From positions 4,129 to 56,661 of the forward strand of contig NVWV01000010.1 of assembly GCA_002746305.1 (NCBI GenBank): DNA of 52,533 nt. Reading direction: 5' to 3'. How positions within the stretch are numbered: the stretch's first letter is position 1; each line of letters opens with the position of its first letter. A program made the position numbers and the translations under genes. The stretch is from Bacteroidota bacterium. GTDB taxonomy: Bacteria; Bacteroidota; Bacteroidia; NS11-12g; UBA9320. The notes beneath the pieces were generated by a model that was given only the letters and a program-made list of their open reading frames with translations, was not told the origin of the DNA and made no database searches. Positions 33,181 to 42,922 of the stretch are shown in pieces.

Positions 33181-34416
33181 ATGACACGAATTTTTCTAAT
33201 ACTAACTCTGGGCTTCTTGTATTTTTCAGCAAATGCTCAGTGGCAAACAGTGACCCCTGGAACTACTTCAAATGCCATTTTACAATCCGTTTTTTTTACT
33301 ACTCCATCTACCGGATTTGCAGTAGGTTCACAAGACAATCAAGGACTAATTCTAAAAACTGCTGACAGTGGCACAACATGGACGTCCTACCCTACAACTA
33401 CCTACGGGTCATTCAGTAAGGTATATTTCACTAGCCTTTCCACAGGCTATGTCTCAGGAATAGATGATAACAACAATGGCATTGTTCTTAAAACAACGGA
33501 CACAGGAAAACTATGGACACCACTCCCTGTGCCTAGTACTTCTTTTGCTTTTTACAATATCCATTTTACTGATTCGTTAATAGGATTTGTAAGTGATGTT
33601 CATGGCACTATTTACGGTACAAAAGATGGAGGAAGTACTTGGGCAGGAGTGGCTGGATCAAGTTGGGGCTTAAACTCTACTAATTCTTTGGTTTTTGTGG
33701 ATGCACAAACTGGTTTTGCATTTGGTAATGATATATATGGAGGGATACAAAAAACAAGTAATTCAGGAACCTCTTGGGTAACACAAACACATCCTACCAC
33801 CCACACTTTGAGAGCAGCCCACTTCATAGATACAATAAAAGGTTGGGCTGTTGGAGATAGCGGCACCATATTATCAACTATCGATGGCGGGACTAGCTGG
33901 AATCAGCAGGTCTCAGGGACCACTGAAGACCTTCAAGGGATTTTCTTTACAAATCAAGATATTGGAATTACTGTTGGTAAAAGTGGGATTATTTTAAAAA
34001 CAAAAAATGGTGGAACAACTTGGTCCACTCAGTCTAGTAATACTACCGAAACGCTATATGCAATCCATCTAGTTGATTCCAACATTGGTTATATCGTAGG
34101 TAGTAAGACACTCTTAGGTACGCTTAATGGTGGTGGATATCCATTAAGTACAAGGAACTATATTGGACTAAACTCTGACTTTATTCATATTTACCCTAAT
34201 CCGTCTAAAGGCATTTATCGTATTGCCACCAACGACCAAAACGGTTCATATAAAATTGCAATACGGAGCTCTATGGGACAAACTGTGATGAAAAAAGAAG
34301 GAATTATAACAGACGGTTTTATAGAATTTAGCTTAGAAGATAAACCTTGTGATATTTATTTCGTCCATCTGGAAATTGGGAACATAAACGTAACTAGAAA
34401 AATACTTAAGGACTAG
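33181..34416 (+). CDS. YCF48/BNR-type beta-propeller protein with T9SS type A domain
   Basis: This 411-residue protein has a signal peptide (1-19, SANAQ) and about six repeats of the pattern GFAVGxxGxILKTxDGGxTW, as in YCF48/Hcf136-like propellers. Examples are GWAVGDSGTILSTIDGGTSW and GITVGKSGIILKTKNGGTTW. The last ~80 residues (IYPNPSKGIYRIAT ... KILKD) are a T9SS type A domain. YCF48 proteins help assemble photosystem II in phototrophs, but in this group the fold is generic. Terminated at 34464. Confidence 0.87.
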   Translation: MTRIFLILTLGFLYFSANAQWQTVTPGTTSNAILQSVFFTTPSTGFAVGSQDNQGLILKTADSGTTWTSYPTTTYGSFSKVYFTSLSTGYVSGIDDNNNGIVLKTTDTGKLWTPLPVPSTSFAFYNIHFTDSLIGFVSDVHGTIYGTKDGGSTWAGVAGSSWGLNSTNSLVFVDAQTGFAFGNDIYGGIQKTSNSGTSWVTQTHPTTHTLRAAHFIDTIKGWAVGDSGTILSTIDGGTSWNQQVSGTTEDLQGIFFTNQDIGITVGKSGIILKTKNGGTTWSTQSSNTTETLYAIHLVDSNIGYIVGSKTLLGTLNGGGYPLSTRNYIGLNSDFIHIYPNPSKGIYRIATNDQNGSYKIAIRSSMGQTVMKKEGIITDGFIEFSLEDKPCDIYFVHLEIGNINVTRKILKD

Positions 34417-34463
34417 GATTAATTCCCATTCTTAAAGAATGCTGATAAAACAGATAATCATGC

Positions 34464-34492
34464 AAAAAGCCACAGTTTATGTGGCTTTTTTT
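34464..34492 (+). terminator. Rho-independent terminator
   Basis: AAAAAGCCACA (34464-34474) pairs with TGTGGCTTTTT (34480-34490) and is followed by T residues, 48 bases after the YCF48 gene. The rest of the gap to 34615 holds no gene. Confidence 0.85.
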
Positions 34493-34615
34493 AAGACGAA
34501 GTTTCATTTTAGGAGTCCTCTATCCCTACTTAATGTATTTACTATTACCATGAGAACATAAAAACAGAAAGAATCTCCTCTAATAAACGAGCCTTGGTCT
34601 TATTGCATAAAATTC

Positions 34616-37579
34616 TTAATGTGTAATAATTAACCTCTTGGTAATAAGAGAATGTGCATTCCTTAATTGAACAAGGTAAACCCCATTTGGCAACTCACTT
34701 GTATTGATGTTCAGAGTACCTGACTGATCCGTAGAATACTCGTTTAACAACTTCCCATTGCCATCAAGAAGGAGAATTGACTCATTCTCACCTGTTGAGA
34801 TATGCACAATATTACGAGCTGGATTAGGATATAGACTAACCGTTTCGCTTAACTCAGACAACTTAATGGTCACGATGTCAGAATATTCAAATCTACCACT
34901 GTAATCTACCTGCTTAATTCTATAATAGGATAAAGATGAAGCCTTGTCCGTATCTAAAAATGAATACTCAATTATATGATTACTTGTTCCATTTCCTTCT
35001 ACACGTCCAATTTTTTCGAAAATCCCCACAGAACTTAATCGTTCAATCTCAAAATGACTGTTTGAAATTTCAGTTGCAGTAGACCAAGTTATTAAATTAT
35101 TAGGTGCTACATGATGCCCGTTTATATTTAAAAACGTTACAGGAACAGGTGTTGATCCTCCCCAAAAGCCAAAATTATTATTTGAATCGATATTCCCTCC
35201 AGATGTAAAAGCAGCTGTTTCTGTTTCTGTTGTTGTTAAATGCGAACCAGATGGCCCTGTTGTGCTGTCCACCTTAGCTATATACGAAAAAGTATTGGAC
35301 ACATTTTGATATCTAATGAATAACGAAGGACCTTCAGTGGCTCCATCAGTGTGATCAAACGACTTGGCTGACCTACCTCCTGCATCATCGTTAAAAGTTA
35401 GGACCAAGTTATTACCGGATATCCAATCTGAACTATCTATTATGTTTTGAATTACTGTCGATATATCAGGTGTTGTAACCGATACTCCGGCAACAAAATT
35501 TGGGATATTCCATACCGTGGAAGAATCCGTTAATTTTCGATTGGAAATATTATTATCAAAGCTTGCAAAAGGATATGGATATGAGCTAACCTCTCCTTGT
35601 ATAGTAGAAGTATGGGTACCACCAGACCCGTTGTCTCTAGCAGTTACAGTAACATATGCTTCTAGAATTATAGCACCCACTGGAATATCTAAATTTATGA
35701 ATCTAAGTCCAACTTTTTCAGAACCAAAATCAAGATCTGAACTACTTCTTGACATCGTTGAACCATTTTGTTCACCGTCATTGTGACTGTTAGTGATTTT
35801 TTTGGTCAAACTATCTGTATAGCTTGTGTAGTCCACCTTGAACTCATAAAATCCAGAACCATTTGTATTTTCACTATCAATTAGTGGTTCATTGGCCTCA
35901 ATAACACCATTATTATTTACGTCTTTATATAGATTAACTAGTACTCCGAGAAGCCTAGCTTCTTCAGGATCTAAAATAGCATCTTCATCTATATCACCAT
36001 AAGCGATACCTGTAATGGTATTGGGAATAGGTCCTGTACTGCTATTGTGACCAAAGTTATTAGCCGCATCTAAATTTCCGCTAGATAAAAATATTGCCGA
36101 TTCAAGATTATCTGTAGTTAAGGTATCTCCTGACGGAATATCCACAGAGTTGGTAGTAATTAGATAACGATCTGTTCCTCCTACATAACTTCGAGTTATT
36201 GCATACGAACCATCATTATTGGTTACAACAGAATCTAACAGAACATCAGTACCAATATTCAGAATGCCATTACTATTTATGTCGTTAAACAGGTAAACCT
36301 TAACAGGAGCTGTTCCTATCTCTACAGCAGCATTAAAGATGGTGTCTACATTCTTGTCTTCAAATACATATCCTGTAATTACATTCACATCGCTATTATA
36401 TCCAAAATTTAAGTTCGTAATTACTTGTCTATGACTAGTAAAACTTGCCGATTCAATATTGTCGGTGGTAAATACCGAACCTACTGGAAGGTCATCTGTA
36501 GAAGATATAGTTAAATAGTTGGGTTGAGCCGCATCGTGTCGAATTCTGAAATAATAAAACCCATTTATATTGGTAAGAACAGAATCAATCAAGGTATCGA
36601 CTCCTATCTGAAAAGTTCCATTGCTATTCAAGTCATGGTACAAGTACACCGTATAATCATTATGTCCCGTATCCGCATAATTTCTTGTAGTTGAATTATC
36701 CTGATCCCAAAACACGTAACCTGATATTTCAATCCGAGAACTAGCAGCATTTTTAAGACAACTGCAGGATTCATTGTCTTCACCTGAAAGTGAATACAAT
36801 TCGGTCAACTCTCCAGAGTTTATATCTACCCTCCATATTTTGTCTTGATCCGTGGTAGGTAAACTTGTATTACCAGTTACAATGTACATCTGCCCCAAAT
36901 CGTCAAAGGTCATTCCTTCTACATCTGCGACATCAAAATCTGATACAAAGGTTGTGCTACCATCGGTTAGATTTACTTTGTATAAGGTATCTGAACCTAC
37001 GTCACCATCTCCAGTATTTAAGATTGCGTAAAGCTCATTTGTAATCGGATCAAAACCTAATCCGTCTATTCTGACATCATCGTTATTAAAAACAGGTAAA
37101 TAATCGTCCCCATCAAAGAATCCAGGTATAACCTTCCCTGTGATTGGGCTAATAGCAATAATTGCGTGACTAGACTTACTTACATTGCCAGCATAAATAA
37201 TACCATTGGTATCAACTGCTATCCCATCAAAATCATTAAATTGAATTCCATCACCATAAGGACCATCAAGTCCATCATCATCAACTCCTGTACTGGTTAA
37301 TACCGCCTGAGCACTTGGGCTTGTTGCGTTCAAATCTATAAAGTAAAGTTCATCTTCATCGAGCAGCCAAATGGTATCTCCACCCAAATTATAGCCTGTC
37401 GCCTCAACATTTGAGGGTATGGTTATGGTTTCAGAAATAGAACCGGTGGCAAGATCAAAGATGAAAATTTCATTTGTCAAATCTGAACTGTTGTAACAGT
37501 TCTGCTGAGCAAATACAAAAGAAGAGGTTAAAAGAATACAAAAAACGCAAAAAGCGTCACGTAGGTGTCTAATAGACAT
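34616..37579 (-). CDS. Large T9SS type A protein with SdrD-B-like repeats and a nested beta-sandwich domain
   Basis: This 987-residue protein has a signal peptide (about 1-24, SSFVFAQ). Residues ~25-290 look like a beta-propeller (GTIYAGN, FDPITNELYAI). Four SdrD-B-like repeats follow, each starting near G(Y/I)(V/A)(F/Y)xDxN/D and containing VYLYxDxNxNG ... DSVxTNxxGxY. The fourth repeat is interrupted by a ~130-residue beta domain (SSSDLDFGSEKVGLRFINLD ... ISGNNLVLTFNDDAG ... EGPSLFIRYQ) and then resumes with TGPSGSHLTTTETETAAF. A VPVTFLNINGH linker and the sorting domain LYPNPARNIVHIS ... LPNGVYLVQL end the protein. It is probably a long surface stalk or adhesin. Confidence 0.87.
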   Translation of the reverse strand: MSIRHLRDAFCVFCILLTSSFVFAQQNCYNSSDLTNEIFIFDLATGSISETITIPSNVEATGYNLGGDTIWLLDEDELYFIDLNATSPSAQAVLTSTGVDDDGLDGPYGDGIQFNDFDGIAVDTNGIIYAGNVSKSSHAIIAISPITGKVIPGFFDGDDYLPVFNNDDVRIDGLGFDPITNELYAILNTGDGDVGSDTLYKVNLTDGSTTFVSDFDVADVEGMTFDDLGQMYIVTGNTSLPTTDQDKIWRVDINSGELTELYSLSGEDNESCSCLKNAASSRIEISGYVFWDQDNSTTRNYADTGHNDYTVYLYHDLNSNGTFQIGVDTLIDSVLTNINGFYYFRIRHDAAQPNYLTISSTDDLPVGSVFTTDNIESASFTSHRQVITNLNFGYNSDVNVITGYVFEDKNVDTIFNAAVEIGTAPVKVYLFNDINSNGILNIGTDVLLDSVVTNNDGSYAITRSYVGGTDRYLITTNSVDIPSGDTLTTDNLESAIFLSSGNLDAANNFGHNSSTGPIPNTITGIAYGDIDEDAILDPEEARLLGVLVNLYKDVNNNGVIEANEPLIDSENTNGSGFYEFKVDYTSYTDSLTKKITNSHNDGEQNGSTMSRSSSDLDFGSEKVGLRFINLDIPVGAIILEAYVTVTARDNGSGGTHTSTIQGEVSSYPYPFASFDNNISNRKLTDSSTVWNIPNFVAGVSVTTPDISTVIQNIIDSSDWISGNNLVLTFNDDAGGRSAKSFDHTDGATEGPSLFIRYQNVSNTFSYIAKVDSTTGPSGSHLTTTETETAAFTSGGNIDSNNNFGFWGGSTPVPVTFLNINGHHVAPNNLITWSTATEISNSHFEIERLSSVGIFEKIGRVEGNGTSNHIIEYSFLDTDKASSLSYYRIKQVDYSGRFEYSDIVTIKLSELSETVSLYPNPARNIVHISTGENESILLLDGNGKLLNEYSTDQSGTLNINTSELPNGVYLVQLRNAHSLITKRLIITH

Positions 37580-37613
37580 AGTAGTGTAGTAGTTAGTAGT
37601 AGTTAGTAGTAGT
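37580..37613 (-). repeat. TACTACTAAC triplet-rich leader
   Basis: The 34 bases before the ATG of the 987-residue gene consist of ACTACT/AACTACT units. The decamer AGTTAGTAGT stands twice in tandem at 37591-37600 and 37601-37610 (plus strand). There is no Shine-Dalgarno sequence. Similar but shorter tracts precede the genes starting at 23222 and 26552. Confidence 0.6.
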
Positions 37614-37804
37614 AAAATTTAAATTTAGAACCAGCGTCAAAAAGAACTCCGTATCTAAATTATGCTGCAAATAAAGGATGGAATTGTGAATTATCCAAAT
37701 TTTATTGCAATATTTCTAATTTTAGGAATATTTTTCCATATTTAAGACTCTGCTTGAGCCTATAATTCTTCCTTATCCACTATTCTGACAAACCGAAACA
37801 TAGT

Positions 37805-37832
37805 AAAAAAGACCCAAGTTTATTGGGCCTTT
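37805..37832 (-). terminator. Terminator for the 283-residue T9SS gene
   Basis: On the minus strand AAAGGCCCAA pairs with TTGGGTCTTT (one mismatch) and is followed by a T run, 46 bases behind the stop. The remaining bases between 37614 and 37804 hold nothing I can name. Confidence 0.75.
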
Positions 37833-37878
37833 GATATCAGAGGTTATACTCCTTTGGTCTTTAATACATTGAACGTAT

Positions 37879-38730
37879 TCAAAACTTAACGAACTTCTTA
37901 GAACCTATAAAACCACCATTTGATGTTTTCATTTTCACGTAATACACTCCGCTATTAAACGATGAAATGTCTATTGATTTATCTACAACTAGCGAAGACC
38001 TATAAACTTCCTTCCCAGTAATATCATAGATAAAATACATCACATCACCTTCATTTAGGTTTTGAGTCGCAATGTTAATTTTATCATTTGCCGGGTTCGG
38101 AAATATTTGAATGGCTGTAGAAGTCGCATTCTCACTTTTTATTCCAGCGGTTGTAGTGGTAAGTTCTATAGAACCTGTTGATGTATATATATCATCTTCA
38201 TATCCTGCACTATGCCCTACTGCACCTGCCGTAGATATGCTTTGATTTCTTGCGGAACTTGGAATAAGATTTAACCCTTTCATGCCAAGTTCAATTGTAT
38301 TTCCCGCTGTTGAAACCACAATATTTAAATTATTGTTTTGTAAATTCACGTAGTTGCTTGATTGCACACCTGACCCATCGGCAATGCCAATAACTCCTGA
38401 GTAATTGGATGGAGGAGTTCCAGTAACCCAAGCTGTTACAAATCTGTGATAAGCATTTGTATTGTCATCTCCCCAAAAGTTAAAAGAATCGCTTGCACCT
38501 GGTATGTTAACCATAACATTGACTCCTAAATCTGTGCCAGAAGGAATGGTAGCAAGGGTAAATCTAAACCATAGCGAATCCGTAGTATTGTCGTACTTGT
38601 ACTCTAGTTTCGTAACATCATTAAAACCATTGGAATCTCCAGAAGGGTCTGTTGAAATAGTTTGATACTGTGCAAAGGCCGAAGAAACGCTTAGTACCAT
38701 TAATGTAAGAATTGTAGTTGTTTTTTTCAT
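37879..38730 (-). CDS. T9SS type A surface protein, beta-sandwich
   Basis: This 283-residue protein has a signal peptide (1-20, SSAFAQ). The domain from ~20 to 195 (ISTDPSGDSNGFNDVTKLEYKY ... LWFRFTL ... SFNFWGDDNTN) resembles carbohydrate-binding or DOMON-like sandwiches that report on a property, but I do not recognise it with certainty. The C-terminal ~70 residues (IFPNPANDKINIAT ... FNSGVYYVKMKT ... KFVKF) form a T9SS type A domain. It is a single gene with its own terminator at 37805. Confidence 0.82.
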   Translation of the reverse strand: MKKTTTILTLMVLSVSSAFAQYQTISTDPSGDSNGFNDVTKLEYKYDNTTDSLWFRFTLATIPSGTDLGVNVMVNIPGASDSFNFWGDDNTNAYHRFVTAWVTGTPPSNYSGVIGIADGSGVQSSNYVNLQNNNLNIVVSTAGNTIELGMKGLNLIPSSARNQSISTAGAVGHSAGYEDDIYTSTGSIELTTTTAGIKSENATSTAIQIFPNPANDKINIATQNLNEGDVMYFIYDITGKEVYRSSLVVDKSIDISSFNSGVYYVKMKTSNGGFIGSKKFVKF

Positions 38731-38754
38731 TTTTAATTATTTAAATGTTAGGTA

Positions 38755-38970
38755 TTAATTTAAAGACGAGAAGTAATTTAGATACGTTGTTTGGCAAACA
38801 AAATTTGACAATTCTTTACACGCCAAACTTGTCCATCTATTTTCACATTCTACATTAAAAGAACTCTTCATCAGTAAATGCTCCTTAACTCGATCACGTA
38901 AAGTTTTAACGCAGCCATTTACAATTGCTCTAAAATCTTGCATAATCAACAAGTAAAAACAAATGTTCAT
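38755..38970 (-). CDS. Possible small protein gene, uncertain
   Basis: A 71-codon frame (or 62 codons from MQDFRAIV) lies 24 bases upstream of the T9SS gene on the same strand. It contains four Cys and ends YLNYFSSLN. Codon use is not unusual, but there is no signal peptide, no recognised family and no promoter, so it may be a chance frame in the leader. Confidence 0.25.
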   Translation of the reverse strand: MNICFYLLIMQDFRAIVNGCVKTLRDRVKEHLLMKSSFNVECENRWTSLACKELSNFVCQTTYLNYFSSLN

Positions 38971-38990
38971 AAGTACTATCTAAGCTTTCC

Positions 38991-38998
38991 TATCTTTG
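38991..38998 (+). promoter_or_regulatory. Candidate -7 box (TATCTTTG)
   Basis: TATCTTTG is an exact TAnnTTTG match 41 bases before the ATG of the 296-residue T9SS gene. A TTC at 38965-38967 is the only weak -33 candidate. Confidence 0.5.
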
Positions 38999-39038
38999 GT
39001 TTTTAGTTTGTTTCATATATCCTCATCATATACACTAC

Positions 39039-39929
39039 ATGAATCGTTATTTTTATCTTTTAGCCTTTACACTTTTCCATCTTAGCCTGCTTTCACAAAA
39101 CTGTGGTTCAATAAGTTCTTGGTCATATACCTCTTCCAGTGCTGGTGGAGGAAACACACAATACACTATTAACTTGGATGCTATTAGTACATCAGGTGGA
39201 GACAAAGGTGTACATGATATTATTATCTCTTGTGGTGCTTCTGCAGTGAATACAAATTCTACTTGCTTTGTAACTGCACCTGCAACTGGAAGTCCCAATT
39301 CCTACTCCTATTCTTTTACGACTACAACCTGTGGCTCAACATTGTCACTTGATTATGCAGGAAGAACAAATAATGCTTGTGGTGGAACCGTCTGTTTTTC
39401 AGGCTCCGCAGGATCTCCAGGATCTGTGCCAGTAATGTGGCTTACAACCAAAGCTAAATGTTCAGGAGATCAAACCATAATCTCATGGTCTACGGCCCAA
39501 GAGTTTGTAAATAGGGGATTTGAAATTCAAAGACAAAATTCATCTGGAAGTTGGGACAGCCTAGGTTGGGAAAGTGGAGCGGTTAATTCAAACTCCATCA
39601 TAAAATACAGCTACTCATTGGCGATAACCGAGGGTATATTTCGAATAAAGCAAATTGATTTTGATGGCAAATTTAAATACTCTAAAGTTTTTAAATCAAC
39701 ATGTGAGATTCCGAAAGTAAATGTCTTTCCTAACCCCGTTGAGAATGTACTTCACTTTTCAAAAACGGTGAACAATGTACAAATTAGTACCCTTTTGGGA
39801 AATACTATTTTCGTCCATTCACCTCTAACTAGAACTATTAGAAGACCTGTGCATCTGGCCCCAGGCATCTATATTCTTAAATACAGAATCGCTGATCAAT
39901 TTTTCACTCAGAAAATATCTTTTCAATAG
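39039..39929 (+). CDS. T9SS type A surface protein, Cys-containing N-domain
   Basis: This 296-residue protein has a signal peptide (about 1-19, LLSQN). Residues 20-125 form a small Ser/Thr/Gly-rich domain with about eight Cys (CGSISSW, ISCGAS, STCFVTA, TTCGSTL, NACGGTVC), probably disulfide-bonded. Then comes the VPVMWLTTKAKCSGDQTIISWSTAQEFVNRGFEI linker and a sorting domain (VFPNPVENVLHFS ... LAPGIYILKY). The function is unknown. It stands 90 bases before the sensor kinase gene on the same strand. Confidence 0.82.
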   Translation: MNRYFYLLAFTLFHLSLLSQNCGSISSWSYTSSSAGGGNTQYTINLDAISTSGGDKGVHDIIISCGASAVNTNSTCFVTAPATGSPNSYSYSFTTTTCGSTLSLDYAGRTNNACGGTVCFSGSAGSPGSVPVMWLTTKAKCSGDQTIISWSTAQEFVNRGFEIQRQNSSGSWDSLGWESGAVNSNSIIKYSYSLAITEGIFRIKQIDFDGKFKYSKVFKSTCEIPKVNVFPNPVENVLHFSKTVNNVQISTLLGNTIFVHSPLTRTIRRPVHLAPGIYILKYRIADQFFTQKISFQ

Positions 39930-40018
39930 AAAAGTTGTGAAGCCCCTCCTACATTAGAATTGATGACAGAATAAAGTCTTCACTTTGAAATCAAAAACTA
40001 CTCCTAAACCTTATTGTA

Positions 40019-42922
40019 ATGAGAAAACTTTGTATCATACTTCTAACTTGGTCATGGTTCCTTAGCACAGCACAGGATCCTTTTAACATTTCCTATAATA
40101 TCAAAGATGGATTGCCAAGTTCTGAGGTATACGATGTCTTTCAAGATAGCAAAGGACTAATTTGGTTAGCTACGGATAGAGGAATTTCTGTGTATGATGG
40201 CTATGAGTTTAAAACATATACGAATAAGGATGGGCTTACCTCCAATACCAATTTCAAGATTTATGAAGATAAAAACGGCATCATTTATTGTACCAATGTA
40301 AATACTGAAATCAACTACTTTGAAAATGATTCTTTCCACCTTCACCCTGCTAGTACAGTAGCCAAAGAAAAGAATACCGTATGGGGTATTGAAAGATTGT
40401 TTTTCGTTGATAACAGGATGTCCTTTATTTCACTGAAGTCCTATCTCTCGCCTCTTTACACTCTAAAGAACAGAACAAGCAGTAAAGAGTTTATTGAAGC
40501 TGAGTTTAACTCATTTGATCTAAATTCTAAAGATAAGATTGACCATAAAAAGCAAGTTATCAATGAGATTAATTACCGAAAAAATGTTTTACAACTGCTC
40601 GAGTCCAATCAACGAGATGTTGTGCTTAATATAAAAGGAAAGGGAGTAATACCGGGGGCTTGTAACCAAGAAAACAACGGTATTTTTTTCCATATTGACA
40701 ATGAAGTATTTTACTGGAATTTCAATGCTAATAAGGTATCTAGCACACATTTCTTCAAAAATAAAACAATTATAAATCTATATTATGACAGAGTATATGA
40801 TGACTTTTGGGTGATCACCAGAAACGGAGTTTATCGATACCCTAACTTAGACCTTTCGCAAACACCTGAACACTTTTTCGAATCTGTAAATTGTACCAAT
40901 ATGATTCGAGATAGAGAGGGAAACTATTGGCTTACAGTATGGGACAAGGGCGTTCTCCTTATCCCATCTTTTAATATGAAAAGTATTACACTCCCTCCTA
41001 CTCTTAGCAACGTTCGGGTAATGGCATTGAGACAGATCAACCATCGGTTAGTTTTAGGCACTTCAAATAATGGACTTGGAGTAATTGATACAAACGGACG
41101 AATTAAAGTCCTACTAAGTAACGATGCTCCAGATAAGAAAAGTCAAGACATTTCACATATTCAAGAAACTCCAACAGGATTTTATGCAACAGATGGGCAT
41201 GACTTTATTGCTAATCAAAATATGATTAAAACTAGCTCACAGAAGGATGGAGTTGTGTTTTATTCGGAGTTATCAAATGGTACAAGACTCATAGCTGCTA
41301 GAAGTCCGGCCTGCTCCTTTGTGACCATAGAAGGTCAAGAAATTTCAACTGATTATGGCCGCGTATATGCAGCCCTATCTGCTAATAAAGACTCGTTTTG
41401 GTTGGGAACAGAAAAGGGGCTGTTTCTCATACAAAACTCTGACGTTGAAAATGCTCAACCCATATATAAATCAAATCCAAAAGTCACAGGACGGATTACA
41501 GATATAAAAAAAACACCCAATGGAAAGATAGTAGCTATTGGTTCTCAAAACCATGGACTTTCATTGATTTATAAGGGTGAGTTTTTCCACCTCGAAGCTA
41601 AAAACTCAAACTACCTCATCAACAGATTGTATTTTGAAAGCAACTCAATTTTATGGTTATGTACCAATAAAGGGCTCTCAAAGGTCAAATTGAACTACAA
41701 TGATCTGAAAAGAAGTGAGCAATACACATTTACAAGGGCAGACGGACTACTTTCAAACTATGTAAATGACATCGTATTATGGAATCGTAATTATTTAATT
41801 GCAACCAATGAAGGGCTAAACAGCATTAATCAGTCTGATCTAAAACTGCAAACAACGGCTCCAATATTTAGCAATTTATCAATGACTCTAGACAATGGAA
41901 TTAAAGTCACAAATGGGGGTTCTTATACCAGCATTGATGGGATTGTAGAAATAAAGTACAATGCCGTAAGTTTTAGAAGACCTCAGACCGCTGCCTTCTA
42001 TAAATATCAACTTAATGAAGATAATCAAACTAAGACTTGGAATAGTACCAACAATAGATCTGTACAACTCTACGGTCTATTACCCAACTCCTATCACTTA
42101 CTAATTAAAGCACAAGACAAAAACGGAACATGGAGTGAGGTTCAAAAATTTAAATTTGAAGTAAAACCTACCTTTTTACAATCTATCAAATTTAAATTTC
42201 TGATTTTTGGAATCCTAGGCTTAGTTCTTTATTTATTCTTTAAAAGAAGGTTTAGATTAGCACAAGAAAAAGAGCGTACAGCAGCTGAGATTTCAGAACT
42301 TAAATTACAGGCCCTACGAGCACAAATGAATCCTCATTTCATTTTTAATGCTCTGACATCTATTCAATACTTCTTTACAAAACATGATGAGTTGACAGCC
42401 AATAAGTACATGACCAACTTTGCTGATTTGGTGAGACAAACATTAAACTCAAGTCGGGAGAATTTTAATACCGTGAATGACGAGTTTGATATGTTAGAGA
42501 AGTATATCAGTTTAGAGCTTCTGAGAATAGACAAACCCGTAAATTTGTCCATAGATATTGATCCACAGATAGACCAAGACTCTGTTCTAGTGCCATCCAT
42601 GATGCTTCAGCCTATTGTTGAAAATGCGATCCTTCATGGCCTTAAATATTCAAAACACAAATCAGGAGTTTTAAGTCTCAAAGCCAATCAATTTAAAAAC
42701 CGTATTGAATATATAATAGAAGACAATGGTCCTGGTGTGCAAAGTAGTGTTAAAACAAATAAATCCGCGGCTCTAGACATTACCTATCAGCGAATAAAGT
42801 CTATCAACAAAATATATGGATTGGAAGTACAGTTAGTCATTAAAGACTTTCAAGAATTAGGATTCAATACCCCCGGCACGAGAGTTACCCTTTCTCTAAA
42901 CATACATACTAAATATGAATAA
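40019..42922 (+). CDS. Two-component regulator propeller sensor kinase (LytS type)
   Basis: This 967-residue protein has a signal peptide and a periplasmic part made of regulator-propeller repeats (GLPSSEVYDVFQDSKGLIWL, GLSxVKL, SNYVNDIVLW and others). A Y_Y_Y-type beta domain follows (LYGLLPNSYHLLIKAQDKNG, near 690-720), then one transmembrane helix (~725-742), a short coiled coil and a His_kinase domain with His773 in QMNPHFIFNAL and the N box QPIVENAILHGL. It lacks the AraC output and CheY receiver of hybrid systems and signals instead through the LytTR regulator just downstream (8-base overlap). Ligands for such propellers are often glycans, but none is known here. Confidence 0.92.
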   Translation: MRKLCIILLTWSWFLSTAQDPFNISYNIKDGLPSSEVYDVFQDSKGLIWLATDRGISVYDGYEFKTYTNKDGLTSNTNFKIYEDKNGIIYCTNVNTEINYFENDSFHLHPASTVAKEKNTVWGIERLFFVDNRMSFISLKSYLSPLYTLKNRTSSKEFIEAEFNSFDLNSKDKIDHKKQVINEINYRKNVLQLLESNQRDVVLNIKGKGVIPGACNQENNGIFFHIDNEVFYWNFNANKVSSTHFFKNKTIINLYYDRVYDDFWVITRNGVYRYPNLDLSQTPEHFFESVNCTNMIRDREGNYWLTVWDKGVLLIPSFNMKSITLPPTLSNVRVMALRQINHRLVLGTSNNGLGVIDTNGRIKVLLSNDAPDKKSQDISHIQETPTGFYATDGHDFIANQNMIKTSSQKDGVVFYSELSNGTRLIAARSPACSFVTIEGQEISTDYGRVYAALSANKDSFWLGTEKGLFLIQNSDVENAQPIYKSNPKVTGRITDIKKTPNGKIVAIGSQNHGLSLIYKGEFFHLEAKNSNYLINRLYFESNSILWLCTNKGLSKVKLNYNDLKRSEQYTFTRADGLLSNYVNDIVLWNRNYLIATNEGLNSINQSDLKLQTTAPIFSNLSMTLDNGIKVTNGGSYTSIDGIVEIKYNAVSFRRPQTAAFYKYQLNEDNQTKTWNSTNNRSVQLYGLLPNSYHLLIKAQDKNGTWSEVQKFKFEVKPTFLQSIKFKFLIFGILGLVLYLFFKRRFRLAQEKERTAAEISELKLQALRAQMNPHFIFNALTSIQYFFTKHDELTANKYMTNFADLVRQTLNSSRENFNTVNDEFDMLEKYISLELLRIDKPVNLSIDIDPQIDQDSVLVPSMMLQPIVENAILHGLKYSKHKSGVLSLKANQFKNRIEYIIEDNGPGVQSSVKTNKSAALDITYQRIKSINKIYGLEVQLVIKDFQELGFNTPGTRVTLSLNIHTKYE

